From contig JAQPZY010001536.1 of the NCBI GenBank assembly GCA_029931535.1, positions 1,511,501 through 1,575,500 of the forward strand: DNA of 64,000 nucleotides, read 5' to 3'. The notes under the pieces are model-generated. The model saw only the letters and a program-made list of their open reading frames with translations, searched no databases and was not told the origin of the DNA. The position numbers were made by a program, and so were the translations under genes. Positions 1 to 11,378 of this stretch are shown here, in pieces; the first letter of the stretch is position 1, and each line of letters starts with the position of its first letter. This DNA comes from Margaritifera margaritifera. Its lineage: Eukaryota; Mollusca; Bivalvia; Unionida; Margaritiferidae.

Positions 1-737
1 TAAACGTCTGTACATAAACTTCGTACAACTCAAGCTAAACGTCCTTTCCTTATTCTGAATTTAATTCCTTCCTCTGTCATAGCTTCTTTGCATTCCTTTA
101 AACATTTTATTAAATCGGTACTTGGGAAACGGTAATCTGTACTGAAATCTACAACATCACGCTTTTGTACATGGAAATATTTGTATCAACATTTTTGTGC
201 TAAAATTTTCTTCTAATACGCATGTATTTATCACTAATCAGTGTATGTTCTTTTTGTATGTTTCTAGTTGTGATTTGCATCGTGTTGTTTGCATTGCGTG
301 TCTAAATATGTGTGTATACTTTGTGTCTGTGAGTGTATGCATTGCATAGTTGTATGGCATACTAATGCATTTTGAGAGCATATTATTGTTGTTTTAATAA
401 TGTGCATTTTACATATATATTACTGTTGATTTGCATATGTAAATACGTTGAGGCCTACACGGTAGACTGGTTTACTGCCTATGAAAAGCCTCTTTAAATA
501 TAGCAAAAATAAATAAATAAATGCATGTCCATGTCTGATAAGTAGTAGTAATGTAATTTATGTTCATTTTGTCATTCTTTTCATGCTGCTGATTTAAATA
601 AAAGCCGTTTGCGGAAATAATTAGCAAACCTGAAAATCACTAAGAATTTTTGGCTTTTTAAAATTATTTTTATTTTATTATTTAAAAAAAGAAGTTAATT
701 TTGAATCACGCTAACTGATAAGGTAACTTCATTTCAG
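1..737. other. AT-rich non-coding DNA, possible intron
   Basis: No supportable open frame is present. An (AAAT)n-like tract near 505-524 follows a block ending in AGCCTCTTTAAATATAGC and could be the 3' tail of an old LINE or SINE, but no head is recognisable. If the 738-871 exon is real, this stretch is intron upstream of it. Confidence 0.4.
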
Positions 738-871
738 GTACGGAAAAGCTGGTCAATCCCGCGGACAGTCCATTGTTGGCAAACTTCGTGAAGGAAACAA
801 ACCAAGTTAAGACTCAGAATGGGGATTTAAAACAAGTTTTTGGTCCAAATGATGATGAGAACTTTTCATAA
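738..871 (+). CDS. Candidate terminal coding exon, unknown protein
   Basis: A splice-acceptor-like TTTCAG ends at 737. Reading from 740 (two bases, GT, would complete a split codon) gives 43 open codons ending in TAA at 869-871. The other two frames stop after 17 and 23 codons. The peptide starts TEKLVNPADSPLL and ends in an acidic tail, FGPNDDENFS, a composition more like real protein than the low-complexity translations elsewhere in the window. No domain or family is recognised. The intron would be phase 1, with the upstream exon outside the window or undetected. No clear polyadenylation signal follows closely; AATAAA-like strings appear only near 1440 and 1960. It could also be a chance open segment. 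Evidence is sequence composition and splice context only. Confidence 0.35.
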
Positions 872-1198
872 TACAAATTGAGCGATTCGTGATTTTTTTT
901 ATCTCCCCCCCCCCTAAAAAAAATCACAATAACTGGTTGATGTCCAGTATCTACCCGTCTATCTATCTATATATCCTCTGTCTTGTGTGTTGATTGATTT
1001 TATTAACAGTCTCCTTGGCTGTAAAGTATTCCTTCATTAACGAAGCCAGGAATCTGTATTTCCTGGCAGCTACCAAAATTCTAATCTCGTCGAATGATTT
1101 ATCGATATTTAGGTCTCTTTATATTTTTAAACCATGACCACGAAGACGATGGATAATGTATTAAGCGTTATGACCTCAGCGTATTTAAAAGGATAACT

Positions 1199-1268
<70 letters not shown>

Positions 1269-2817
1269 TCACTGAATTATAAATTAAGCTGTATCTCAGA
1301 AACTTTCGTACCCCATCACAGAAATTGTGTATTCCATATTGTGATTTCAAGTCGATTCAGTCAAGTTAAACAAGAGTATTAAGGCATCATGTTTACGGAG
1401 ATAAAGTCCCCCACCCCCCCCCCCCATAAAAAATATAAAAAATAAAAATAAATACTTCATGATAAATACTTAATTAATATAATTAGCTGGTCAATTTGAT
1501 AGCAGCTACCTTGTAAAGCCTTCAAGCCGTACCACATTAATGACAGTTTCTGCTATAATCCTCGAACGGATCATATTACGGAGATTAAATGTGACTCCAG
1601 AACTAAAATTTGGATCTCAAAGGGGAATTCGTATCTTTTTAGATTTTACAAATAATTGAGTGTTCTGCTAATATTGTGCTCAAGTACGTCAGGAGTGTTT
1701 GATATTGAGTTATTTATGATATAACGTGGACAAGTGATCACCAGCTGTATTTTAAATGTACTCTTTCAATGTGAGTGAAAAATGTTTTATTTTTGATAAA
1801 GATGAAACAACTTATTGATACCTAGATTTCTTCTAAAGATCTTGGAATCATAATTTTGAGAACTGTATTAAATTAAATGGTTCTGTCGCAATCAGCTGTA
1901 CTAGGGTCCCTGAAGATGGTACCTCTGTATAGCATACATTCTCCTTTATGCCATATTACTGAATAAAAAAGTATTCAAATTTTGTTCATGCATGCATGGT
2001 CAAAAGAACATCCTTAACAAACATGCGGTATAAGATAAGCTAAGATCCATGTGCACACATCCAGTTCTATATATCTGCAAAAGTGGAAAGACCGTCACAC
2101 ATTAACGAAAACTGTTTTTATTAATTTCCGTTTGTAACGCAATTCTAAGCCGTGGATCGTTATGTCATGCCACGTACTACCAAACAGGATCCAAACATCA
2201 AATACACAGAATTATTCCTTTGCAACTGGATAGCACACAATTTTATGGTGAAACTTTCGCTGTAACGTTCCAGATCTCCACGCCATATTTTTTGGATCTC
2301 TCTCTCTCTCTCTCTTTTTTTTGTGTTCAAAGATTTTAAAGATTTTACTGGTAAACTGGTACTTTGACGAAATTGACACCGAGGACAAGGACAAGTATGT
2401 ACAAGCGTCCTAAAAGGAAGGAAGGTTTTTCGCCTTCATTTCCACTCTGGTCCAAAAGTAGAACCGATATTAAGAATTTATTTGTTTAGTGTCTCAAAAG
2501 TTCTTTTACGAAAGTATTACCCATACTGTCACAAAGTTGTGTGGACAAAGTTGCAAGTGTGTTGCAGTCTAATGTCAATATAGTATGGGTCCTTTTGTGG
2601 CGTACAGCATTGCCCGTTGTGAATGTCTTAGTTATGTTGGACGATTGTGGCATGCAAAGTTTGACTTACTTGGTCGACCGACTTACAATGGCACGTGCAA
2701 AGTGTTGGCAGTAGAAACTCATTTACCTCATGTTTTCCATCTGTGGTTACCGCCACGTACTAGTATATAGAGTTTAAATTATTCAGTATAGTCAAGCCTT
2801 GTCAGGATGCTGTCTCG
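872..2817. other. Non-coding stretch with simple repeats
   Basis: No gene is seen. It contains poly-C runs near 904-914 and 1409-1425, an (AT)n array at 1202-1263 and a short (TC)n followed by T8 near 2298-2322. The short open frames here have no protein-like features. Confidence 0.5.
1202..1263. repeat. (AT)n microsatellite, 62 bp
   Basis: A pure AT dinucleotide run, about 31 repeats. The tyrosine/isoleucine-rich translations across it are artefacts. Confidence 0.97.
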
Positions 2818-3563
2818 TTAAAATATCACGTTTTTGGTACCACGCGATGAAATATATCTGGTATTAACGTAGGAAAAGAAAATATCCTCTATTTATTATA
2901 TACTTTAGTGTGAAATATAGAAACTTACTGCCGAAATAATTTATATATTTTTTCATTCCTATATTTTCACATGTGAAAAATATATCCTTTTATTTTTACA
3001 TGTGAAAATATAACATTTCCCATCATGCCATGCGACGCTGGATTGTGTGTGCCAACAGAAGTTATACCTGCAGGAACAAAAACGAGCATTTTGTGAGCTA
3101 GAACAAATAAATAGAAACTGCATTACATTTCAGACATGCAAATTAATTTTTGCAGACGAAATGTGAGTCGACGCCGTTCGCGTCTCTATGAAGTTATTTC
3201 CCCTTACTTCCTTGACAACAATGATAAACCCGCAGTGATGCATTGATGAATCGGACTTGCTTCGTAGTCAAATATGATCAAATAGTTTACAAAATGTCAA
3301 AAATATTATTTACTGCGACAGATTAGGTCAACCCAATCATACCGCTATCTTAATTCACTGATAACTATATGACCACCTATGAAAAAGAGGTGAATTTACG
3401 AAAAAAGGGGTAGGTGGGGTAGAGTGTGGCACTGAATAGTGAGTTTAATCTTCTAAGCTTCGATTCTGGAGCAACTTTGGTATATAATAAAAAGAAAATT
3501 TTCTTTTCCTGTGTTAATACCGGATATATTTCATCGTGTGGTACCAAAAACGGTATATTTTAA
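2818..3563. mobile_element. Non-autonomous DNA transposon with 66-bp TIRs and TTAA ends
   Basis: The left arm 2818-2883 and the reverse complement of 3498-3563 match at about 60 of 66 positions, including the shared core GTTTTTGGTACCAC and the block GATGAAATATAT. Both outer ends read TTAA, the target duplicated by piggyBac-type transposases, although TTAA could instead be part of the inverted repeat. The 746-bp element has no coding frame of note, so it would depend on a transposase encoded elsewhere. The interior holds a perfect 16-bp palindrome, TTTTCACATGTGAAAA (about 2966-2981), and a near copy about 30 bp later. About 9 percent arm divergence indicates an old insertion. The superfamily is inferred from the TTAA alone. 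Confidence 0.7.
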
Positions 3564-3667
3564 CTCGTGGGGGTAAAAAAAAAAGCTTCCGATGGCCCCC
3601 TTTGCCCGGCACCCGGTGGCAATTAATTGCCCCCCGACCCCCTCCCCCCACTCTCGCGCCGCCACTG
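3564..3667 (-). mobile_element. GC-rich block resembling a hAT-type transposon end
   Basis: This is an abrupt GC-rich island in AT-rich DNA. Read on the minus strand it begins CAGTGGCGGCG at 3667, resembling the CAGTGGCG-type terminal repeats common in hAT elements, then runs into G-rich sequence and a perfect palindrome GGCAATTAATTGCC at 3618-3631. No matching opposite terminus was found nearby, so it is either a truncated end or an unrelated GC-rich repeat. It directly abuts the 2818-3563 element. Confidence 0.3.
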
Positions 3668-3756
3668 CAGTTATCTTAGCTTTGTGGAAGCCGGGAAGGA
3701 ATGACTGCATGGGTTTATTCCTTGTGTGACGCCCCATTATAGTGCAATGGGGTATC

Positions 3757-4069
3757 TTCATGTCCGTTATATGAACGACGTAGTTTCATAATTTCATGTC
3801 TGTTATGTGAACAGTATAATTTCATAATCTTATCTCTGTTATATGAACAGTACAATATCCCAATTGCATACATTCATGTCTATTACGTGAAAAGAATAGC
3901 TTCATAATGTCACGTGGTCAGCATAGCCTCACAATTTCATATCCGTTAAGTGAACAGGTAAGTTGTATATCTGTGAAGTGAACAGAATAGTTTCGTATCT
4001 GTTATGTTAACATAATAATATTATAATTCATGTTTGTTATGTGCACAAGATAATTTGTATTGTTGAATA
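3757..4069. repeat. Degenerate minisatellite, 36-40 bp unit
   Basis: About eight diverged units follow the pattern TTCATGTCTGTTATGTGAAC, then a spacer such as AGTATAATTTCATAA. The clearest units start at 3757 and 3793; later ones carry substitutions and indels. It is old, and copies are no longer homogenised. Confidence 0.8.
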
Positions 4070-6823
4070 GGAAACGTATATCCATTCCGTTGTAAGAGCA
4101 ATTAAATCCAGCATTCACAGGCGAAACACGTCTGGCAATATTGAGTGCAGTTGTAGACCATTTGTAGAAAATATATGTGAAATGTAAATTGTGTACCAGA
4201 TCAAAATGGAATTTTTGCTACTTTGAGTTCCAAGTTTTCAGTTAACAAACAGGTATACCTTTGAGAGTTACCAATAAGCAGTGGCTTCAGACTGGGGTAG
4301 CATATAAGCTTGCTCTGATTCACGTCTATTGGGCACTACTACTTTCCTTTATTGCAGAAAGAACACGATGTGTTGTAGATTCCATTAAACTCTGGACCTA
4401 AAAATCAAACCAAGAAATCAAAACTTCTGACGCCATTTCATTTCTAGCCATGTCAGAGTCGAAAGCAATCCAACATCCAGTTCTTACTACAAATTCATCA
4501 AGGGTGTTAGAAATTTTATTTCGTAAAGTTATAAAATTTTATTGTTCGGTTTTCAATTTTTTTAAAAAAAAATCACATTAAACCACATCACTCTATAGAG
4601 ATAAGGTATGAACTAAAAGTCATTGGTGAAATCCAATCCAAGACTTAACACTAAAACTAGAATTTCGTGCCGAACACTTTCGCAACGTTATTCAGTTTTA
4701 AATTCTGTCTCTCTAAAAACGCATCTATTTATCATCAATCACATTTTACCCAATCACTTTCCGCCATCTTTATTTACTGGTACATTTTGTAATTCTTAAA
4801 GATCCTCAGATTTTAATGATAAATACAATCTTTATAAATTGTGACATTTTGGAGCAGGGATGAAAATTGTAGAAAATCATTAAAATTTAAATGTTAATAT
4901 TCATTTCCAATATTTTCTAATACGTTCTGAATATACTTGTAAAAAGTTATCATTTTTATGTCGTTATTAAGCTTTCGTTTAGAGGGCTTAGATGCAATAT
5001 TTCCTTTTTTTTAGTTAGCAATATAATTTGCAATAATCAAAACAGATATTTAGATAGTAAGAAATAACTTACATGTACATTATTTACACGTGTATATGGT
5101 ACATGCAGATGACTTTGTCGTTTATGATCACGTCAATTTTATCCGTCTGTCTAGGTTCCTGGATGACAAATGTGAGGCAGCTGAGACAAAAATGTGTAAC
5201 ATTTCTATCAAATATGAAACAAATAGAGAAATAATTATGCAGCTAAGTGTATATTTTAGCTTTCTCGAGCTGCCGTATGACTGACAGACATAAGCATACA
5301 AATAGACTATGAATAAGCAATAATTTGGCAATGAACTCAACTTAAATATAATTTCACACAAACGAATTGGAAAAGGAAAATAGTTATCAATTACTGAACA
5401 TTTTACGTGGTCAAATGACTTTTTTATGATCTGTTAGAACCAAAGTTATGAGACTATTCGTTTGGTAAAAGGATTCACAATGAGATTATGGCATAATTCA
5501 TATGCTATTTGCACCAGAGAACGACTAATGCGCGACATTTTTGTTTACCCAATATCAATTTGCAATACATAACCCATTTTCAGATTAATCGCTTTCTAGC
5601 TGATATGTCAAATCACGCTTTTCATTTCAGATTTTCTTTCTTTGTTTTTTTTTTTTTTTTTTTGCTGTCTCCTTTTGGAAATAGCGGACAACATGGCAGA
5701 TCAATTTCTGAAGTAGCTGTTGCAAATTTCTGAGATTTCTCTTTGCTATGCTCTAATACTATCATTTCGAGATTTAGTCGCGAAAGTACGGTAGCTTACT
5801 CGAAACATTTATCAGGAATTATTTGTTCTAAATCAATGTCAAAAAATTTTAAGATTGCTAAAGGAGAGGTGAGAAGAATCCGGTATGTCGCATATAGAAG
5901 AAAGTTTATGTAGATATTGGTCTACCCCCATCGTATCTGTACGATCCTTTATTATACGTCACGTGGAGCCCTGACACTAGCTATAATTGTTTGGCATCAC
6001 TTCTTTTTTGGATTGACATCTATCTTATAAAGTAGTACCACAAAAACATTAACATTTTGATATTTTTTATAAAATCATCTTCATTCTGGTAGACATCGAT
6101 ATGGTATTCACTAATTTGTATGTTACGAAAAGAAAAAAAAAGAAAAGAAGAAAATATAAATGTTCTTTGGCTGGGCTTGATATTAGGAATAGTACAAACA
6201 AAAATGAAATAGCCCGGAATAACAGAGAGATTTAGTGACAACAATCAATTAATTTCATTTAGACCAATTATCTCCAACTTACAAGACTTGTGATGGACAT
6301 AAATGTAGCAGTGGAAATTCCTTACGGGAAATACATGTACTTCGGTCAACCTTGGACCATCCGGGCGCTTAGAGGCATACATAATTAAGCCATGCACCAT
6401 TTGCATGTTCTTGTGTATATCTGTCACTATCTTTCTTTTTTATAGACTGATATTTCAAGGCACAACAATTTGATATTTTAATCTTAATCCCTACATTAGT
6501 AGCAAAAGTCAAGTCTTTCAAATTACGGAAAAGCTGAAAATATTTCTCCTTTCTGATGGTACTTACTATGCCTTGAAAGGTACTCAATGATTTCCTTGTA
6601 AAATTAGCGGAATTTTCGTCAAACTCGAGGGAAAATATTCAAGAATATAATTCAAACTTATGCTTTATGTATTTTAGATCTGCACTCTCCATTAAAAAGC
6701 AAAATCTGTATCCATTCGATCAGTCATGTTTTAAAGAAATACTAAATGTATATTGCTTAAATTATCTAGTGCCTCAGTTGTGAAAACGATTTTTTTTACA
6801 CATGAAGTCTTCATTTTATTTAC

Positions 6824-6827
<4 letters not shown>
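4070..6827. other. AT-rich stretch, no gene seen
   Basis: Short open frames of 60-77 codons overlap on both strands without recognisable motifs. A T17-like run near 5646-5663 precedes ATGGCAGATCAATTTCTG, but that frame stops after seven codons. Nothing else is supportable. Confidence 0.5.

Positions 6828-6886
<59 letters not shown>
6828..6886. repeat. (TA)n microsatellite, 59 bp
   Basis: An uninterrupted TA dinucleotide run. Confidence 0.97.
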
Positions 6887-6890
<4 letters not shown>

Positions 6891-7638
6891 ACAATTTATT
6901 CATCCTTTCTAAAACATCTAATCACTGTGGTATATTGATATAAATAGATCAAGGTTTTTACTATGAAAAACATTGTTCATTAACTCAGAAACACTGTATT
7001 TGTTGTAACTCAACCTAAGAAATAAAGAAAGAGCCTAAGAGATTCCATTGCAACACCGATGCATATCATAAGCAGAAATTCCGATGTTTAATTATTATCT
7101 GCTATGGGATGACGGTTCCCACGGGACGAAAATTCATTAGAGGACTTGCCTTGAAAACCAAACTCTGCATTACGTTTTCATTCTGATAATTGGAAATGTC
7201 GTTTAATTAACAAATATTCGCAAAAAGAAGATAACATGCCGACAGATAATCAGTAGCTCGTATTTCTATAAACGAATTCATTTCCTATTAGTTACATGTA
7301 AATAAATATAGGATTTCTATGAAGAAAATGTTAAGAGTTTTCGCAAAAATCGAAACGAGATTTGGCAGGATGTCTTTCCTTAGGGAAATCAGTCATTTAT
7401 TTTTTTCCGCAAAGAATGCAAAAACTCTAATGCCAGGAGTTCTCATGCCATACACAAATGAATACAAAGGGACGCAGTTTTCTACTATTACGAAAGAGTA
7501 TTTCTTAACACGGATCGTATCAGGAGTGACAAATGTAATCGTTTGACTTTGAAGAGATGTCCTCTGAAAAATATGTCAGGGTTATTTATTTCTCAATAGT
7601 TTTTTTTGTTGATATTCTACCGTATTTGATTGGGTATA
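6887..7638. other. AT-rich stretch, no gene seen
   Basis: A 75-codon open frame at 7319-7546 has no recognisable motif and no splice or promoter context. It is treated as chance. Confidence 0.45.
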
Positions 7639-7775
7639 AACCGCAACTAATTGCGTACGGCGTAGTCACAGATCTGCTGTCACCGGCAGATGACAGTTTA
7701 CGTTGTTCGTTCTACTGATGATTTTACGTTAACGGCATAGACCTTGATCTGCCGGTGGATATAATTTAACCAGTA
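7639..7775. repeat. Two copies of the GATCTGCCG repeat motif
   Basis: One copy lies near 7665-7695, overlapping the small inverted repeat CTGTCA..TGACAG. A second at about 7730-7765 reads GCATAGACCTTGATCTGCCG and is followed by GGATATAAT. Both resemble the arms of the inverted-repeat element at 8797-8968, which suggests a diverged copy or fragment of the same family. Confidence 0.45.
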
Positions 7776-8443
7776 TTAGCTTATAAAATAAGCTTTAGAG
7801 CTAAAAGGAAACAGCTACACAAGAAACTTCTCACCCACACAAAAACGTTAAAGAGTTTTGTACCTAACCCTAGATATTATTATAAGTTTTATAAAAATAT
7901 TAAACAAATTTATACTAATTTAAATTGCTTGATTTGTGTGATTGAAAGATACAAAATTTAAAACCTTGAGGCAGTTTCTAATTAAAAGAAGAACAATTCT
8001 GACTGACTATGAAAGTAACCAAATTTTATATGAAGGTCAAATTGATTGTGAAGGTCAAATTTATTGCATTATAAGTATTAAAAGATAAACTTTTAAGTTA
8101 AGATCATATATGAGATGCATAATCCTATTTGTATGCCACTTTTGTATAACTTTAGGCTTATTATCATATGGCGGCTGACCTGTAGTCTGTAGGAGGATTA
8201 CCCCTTGGTGGTGCTTGAATCTCTTTATATCTACCAGACTCCCATATTAGCATGTAAAGATAAAAAGTAATCCTTTTGATATCAAATGCTTATCAGTGCT
8301 TCAGCAAGGTTATTAAAGGAGCGATATCATTCATTTTACAAACATTATAGAACAGGAGAGCGTTTATATAGATATATTTTTTATTAAAAAATGTCTTGTC
8401 AAACTTAGTTGAAACGCATTCATAGTTGTTTGGTACTTTATGC

Positions 8444-8548
8444 AACGACAAAACCAATTGAAAACGAGGATCCCTTATAACGACGAAACCAATTGTAAAC
8501 GAGGATCCCTTACAACGACGAAACCAATTGTAAACGAGGATCCCTTAC
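8444..8548. repeat. 35-bp tandem repeat, three copies
   Basis: Three near-identical 35-bp units contain AACCAATTGTAAACGAGG followed by ATCCCTTA. The AACGAGG anchor recurs at 8461, 8496 and 8531. Only a few substitutions separate the units, so it is a young or homogenised amplification. Confidence 0.92.
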
Positions 8549-8796
8549 ATAAATATTTTCCGCATGACTCAGATGACAAACGATGGTGTAAATAATTATA
8601 TAAATATGTTGCGTTCATAATGGTAAATATTAAAAAATAAAGTATTTCCAAATCACCCATGGCAATTTCAGAACTCTTTGCCTGTGGCCAGCCACCAAGA
8701 AATAGTGGAGTTACCTACAAAATTCCCAGCATAGAACATTTATGCAATGGAAATTTCCAAGTTTGCTTGCCGTTTATATTCGCATATAAATCTGAT

Positions 8797-8968
8797 CCAA
8801 CTGCAAATCGCATAGACCCAGGTCTGCCGTCTCATAATACAAAGATATATCTCGATCAATGCAGTTTCGTTTGGAATATCCAGTACAAAACCAAAAACAT
8901 TGATCCTGATCTGCCGGCTCATTATCCGACGGCAGATCAGAGTCTGTGTTTTATTGCAGTTTGGCCAG
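8797..8968. mobile_element. Small inverted-repeat element (MITE-like), about 170 bp
   Basis: The left arm, about 8797-8838, contains CCAACTGCAAAT, then CATAGACCCAGGTCTGCCGTC, then CATAAT. The reverse complement of about 8920-8968 gives CCAAACTGCAATAAAACACAG, then CTGATCTGCCGTC, then GATAAT. The interior carries two further pieces: GCAGTTT in inverted orientation near 8860 and GATCCTGATCTGCCGGCTC near 8901. The last forms a hairpin with CGGCAGATC at 8931. The nested arrangement suggests element-in-element insertion or internal rearrangement. No transposase is present. Confidence 0.5.
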
Positions 8969-10670
8969 ATTTACATAAGATTATGTACGGCATGACTCGC
9001 TTGATGAACCTCAAACTTGCTCAGGTTTTTACGCCAATATTTGGAAAGATATCAATAAAAAAAAAATACTACAGTAGCCGCCATTGTATATACCTGTACA
9101 TGCACACTGTTTACAAAATGACGTCATGTGCACGTCAAACACCATCATAGCGTTAATTATGGCGACTCAATTGAGACCAGTTATTTTTTGTCGAAAATTT
9201 ACCCAAGTGTTTTTGTTCAAGTGTGAACTCACTAGAGAACGTTTTATAAATGAACTTGTGCATTTAATTCCATCCAGGTATTATGATGCTTTTGACATGG
9301 TTCTAGCTATCCTATTCTAGTTCTCCTCCATTTTCGGGCGATTTTCCCCTTTTTACAATGCATCTCTCCATCGAAGTTTTTCCGAGCTGAAATTTGGTAG
9401 AAATGCAAAAGGTGTTCCGATTGGATGAACCTATGTCCACAAAGTCATACTATATTGTGAGTGTACATATTTTCATGCAACTTTGGATTTGAACTGCGAG
9501 TAAAGCTTTATAACAACATATAATAACCATCGTTATATGTTGTAATAGATTCGCTCTCAAAGTTCATCAGGAAAATTAATTTACCGCGAAAAAGTACACT
9601 TTCATCATACAGTTCTAAGAAGAGTAGATTAAACAGTTAAAAAACAAAAACAAAAAAAAAAAAAAAAAAAAACCAGAAAAAAAGAAAGAAAAGTTTACAT
9701 TGCAAACAGCAACAGACTCTATTAGGAAGCTGTCATGGGAGTTTACCTGCGACAAAGGCACAGTAAACATGCCCAGTTATCGATATAAAGATTTAGGTGC
9801 GCATCTCATAATGGATATAAACATTATCTATAAAATTTATAGTGATTCATTGACTGAGGAAATCAGTCAATCAATTGATCGATCAATTAGTTGAACGATC
9901 AATTAATCGAATGATGAATTGAATAATACTGCCAATATAAAGAGGGCCATCGAGTCATAGATTTTAAATACCTCCCCCACTCCCAGCATATTGGTGGCTT
10001 AAAATAGCCTGAAGACAGTTTTGTTTTGTTGCTATGGAACTTAAAAGGGATTGAAAATTATTATCGTTTAAAAAAAATTTGCACGTTACCAAAACTTCAT
10101 TAAAAAACGAATACTAGATGTGCTCATCAAAAAGATTGAAAATTTTCTTAATAAACGCATATTAACCAAAAATACAGTGCTTTAATTAACAGGATTCATA
10201 TAATTAAACGCAATAGCTTCGAATGCTAATAGCCAATAAAGTCGGTCAATGAAGAAAAACAGAACAAGAATTTGTCCTTAAAATAAGTTTTAGAGCTAAA
10301 AGTAGCTTTATTTTTAAATTTCGATAAATGGGAAACCAAGAGTTCTATTGGAGTTATAAACATTATTTGGTAGACTTTTTAAGGTATAGCTACACTAAAT
10401 GAGACAATGAGCTGGTATTGTACCCTATTGTAGTTCCTAAGAAAATCATTACAATTTGTTGTCTGACTTTTCCTGGAGAATTGCAAACCAGTCATGAATG
10501 TTACTTTCATTCAACAGAAAGCAGCATTCACACTTAAACAGTTAACGCAACGTTTATTGAGTTCAGCTTGTTGGCTTTTACGCAGGATGATAAAGCAAAC
10601 CTGTGCGATTCAGAGTACATTGAGATTCAAAAACAAAAACGACACTCACTTCTATAACACAATCTAAAGA
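8969..10670. other. AT-rich stretch with poly-A tract
   Basis: No gene is recognised. An A-rich run at about 9638-9693 could be a retroposon tail, but no body is evident. Near 9868-9912 the string GATCAATT recurs about four times as a short irregular repeat. Confidence 0.45.
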
Positions 10671-10931
10671 TCTTGTAGATTGGTTTGGTTTTGTGGGGTT
10701 TTACACCATTTTTCAGAACATGATAGGCTATGTATGGTGGCCAGTATGTTTGGTGTAGGAAGAACCCAAGAAGACCTTGGGAAGAACCACCGACCCGCGG
10801 GAAGTAACTGGCAAGCTTTCTCACATACCCACGCTGGTCAAGCCGAGACTCAAACTTACGCGGACAGAGTTGAGCTGTGTGAGTGATCTGTAAAGGCGAG
10901 CGCCTTTGACCAATCGGCCACCTGGGACCCC
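10671..10931 (-). mobile_element. SINE-1 copy a (tRNA-derived), minus strand
   Basis: Read on the minus strand, this starts near 10931 with a tRNA-Leu/Ser-like head. The A box is TGGCCGATTGG (10910-10920) and a degenerate B box AGTTTGAGTC lies at 10847-10856. A central block follows (GGTGGTTCTTCCCAAGG, then CTACACCAAA), then ATAGCCTATCATGTTCTG and a tail of AACC-like repeats. The same order occurs in the copies at 34093-34340 and 53471-53724. Flanks ATCTAAAGA (10662-10670) and ATCTTAAAGA (10933-10942) form an imperfect target duplication. The two short open frames here are by-products of the SINE. Confidence 0.88.
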
Positions 10932-11036
10932 ACATCTTAAAGAGAAAAATAGATCATTTTAAAAAAATGACTATATACTACCATTTCCCACCCACAATAA
11001 TAAAACAGCTTCCTGTATCGTCTCTCTCTCGTACAC

Positions 11037-11092
11037 AGGAACTCGTATTCCCTATTAATTGAGTTCCATAGGAACTCGTATTCCCTATTAAT
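11037..11092. repeat. Two-copy tandem duplication, 33-bp period
   Basis: AGGAACTCGTATTCCCTATT occurs at 11037 and again at 11070. The copies are almost identical. Confidence 0.88.
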
Positions 11093-11203
11093 ACAAATGA
11101 AAACTTTCCTTTTTACGTGTATTTACAAATGACGTATAATAGGTTCTGCTTCCAATTCATGAATTAATCAATCAATCAACGAAATAATTAGTTATTCCAT
11201 CAA

Positions 11204-11206
<3 letters not shown>

Positions 11207-11299
<93 letters not shown>
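11207..11299. repeat. Compound (AT)n(AG)n microsatellite
   Basis: An AT run at 11207-11257 passes directly into an AG run ending at 11299. Confidence 0.97.
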
Positions 11300-11302
<3 letters not shown>

Positions 11303-11378
11303 GGAATTATATATATTTTTCCTTTTAATAATGGTTTAGTTTATTATTTTATGATCTCTGTTTTTTGTCTAAACAGCT

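Noticed and set aside
5509..5733. Possible gene start ATGGCAGATCAATTTC after a long T tract
   Set aside because: The ATGGCAGAT frame stops after seven codons, and the longer frame across the T tract is low complexity.
9119..9126. CRE-like TGACGTCA palindrome as a promoter element
   Set aside because: A single 8-bp palindrome with no nearby gene or promoter context; expected by chance at this length scale.
8659..9150. 163-codon plus-strand frame
   Set aside because: It overlaps the inverted-repeat element; the RIDPGLPSH and NIDPDLPAH segments are translations of its repeated motif. No known domain and no splice context.
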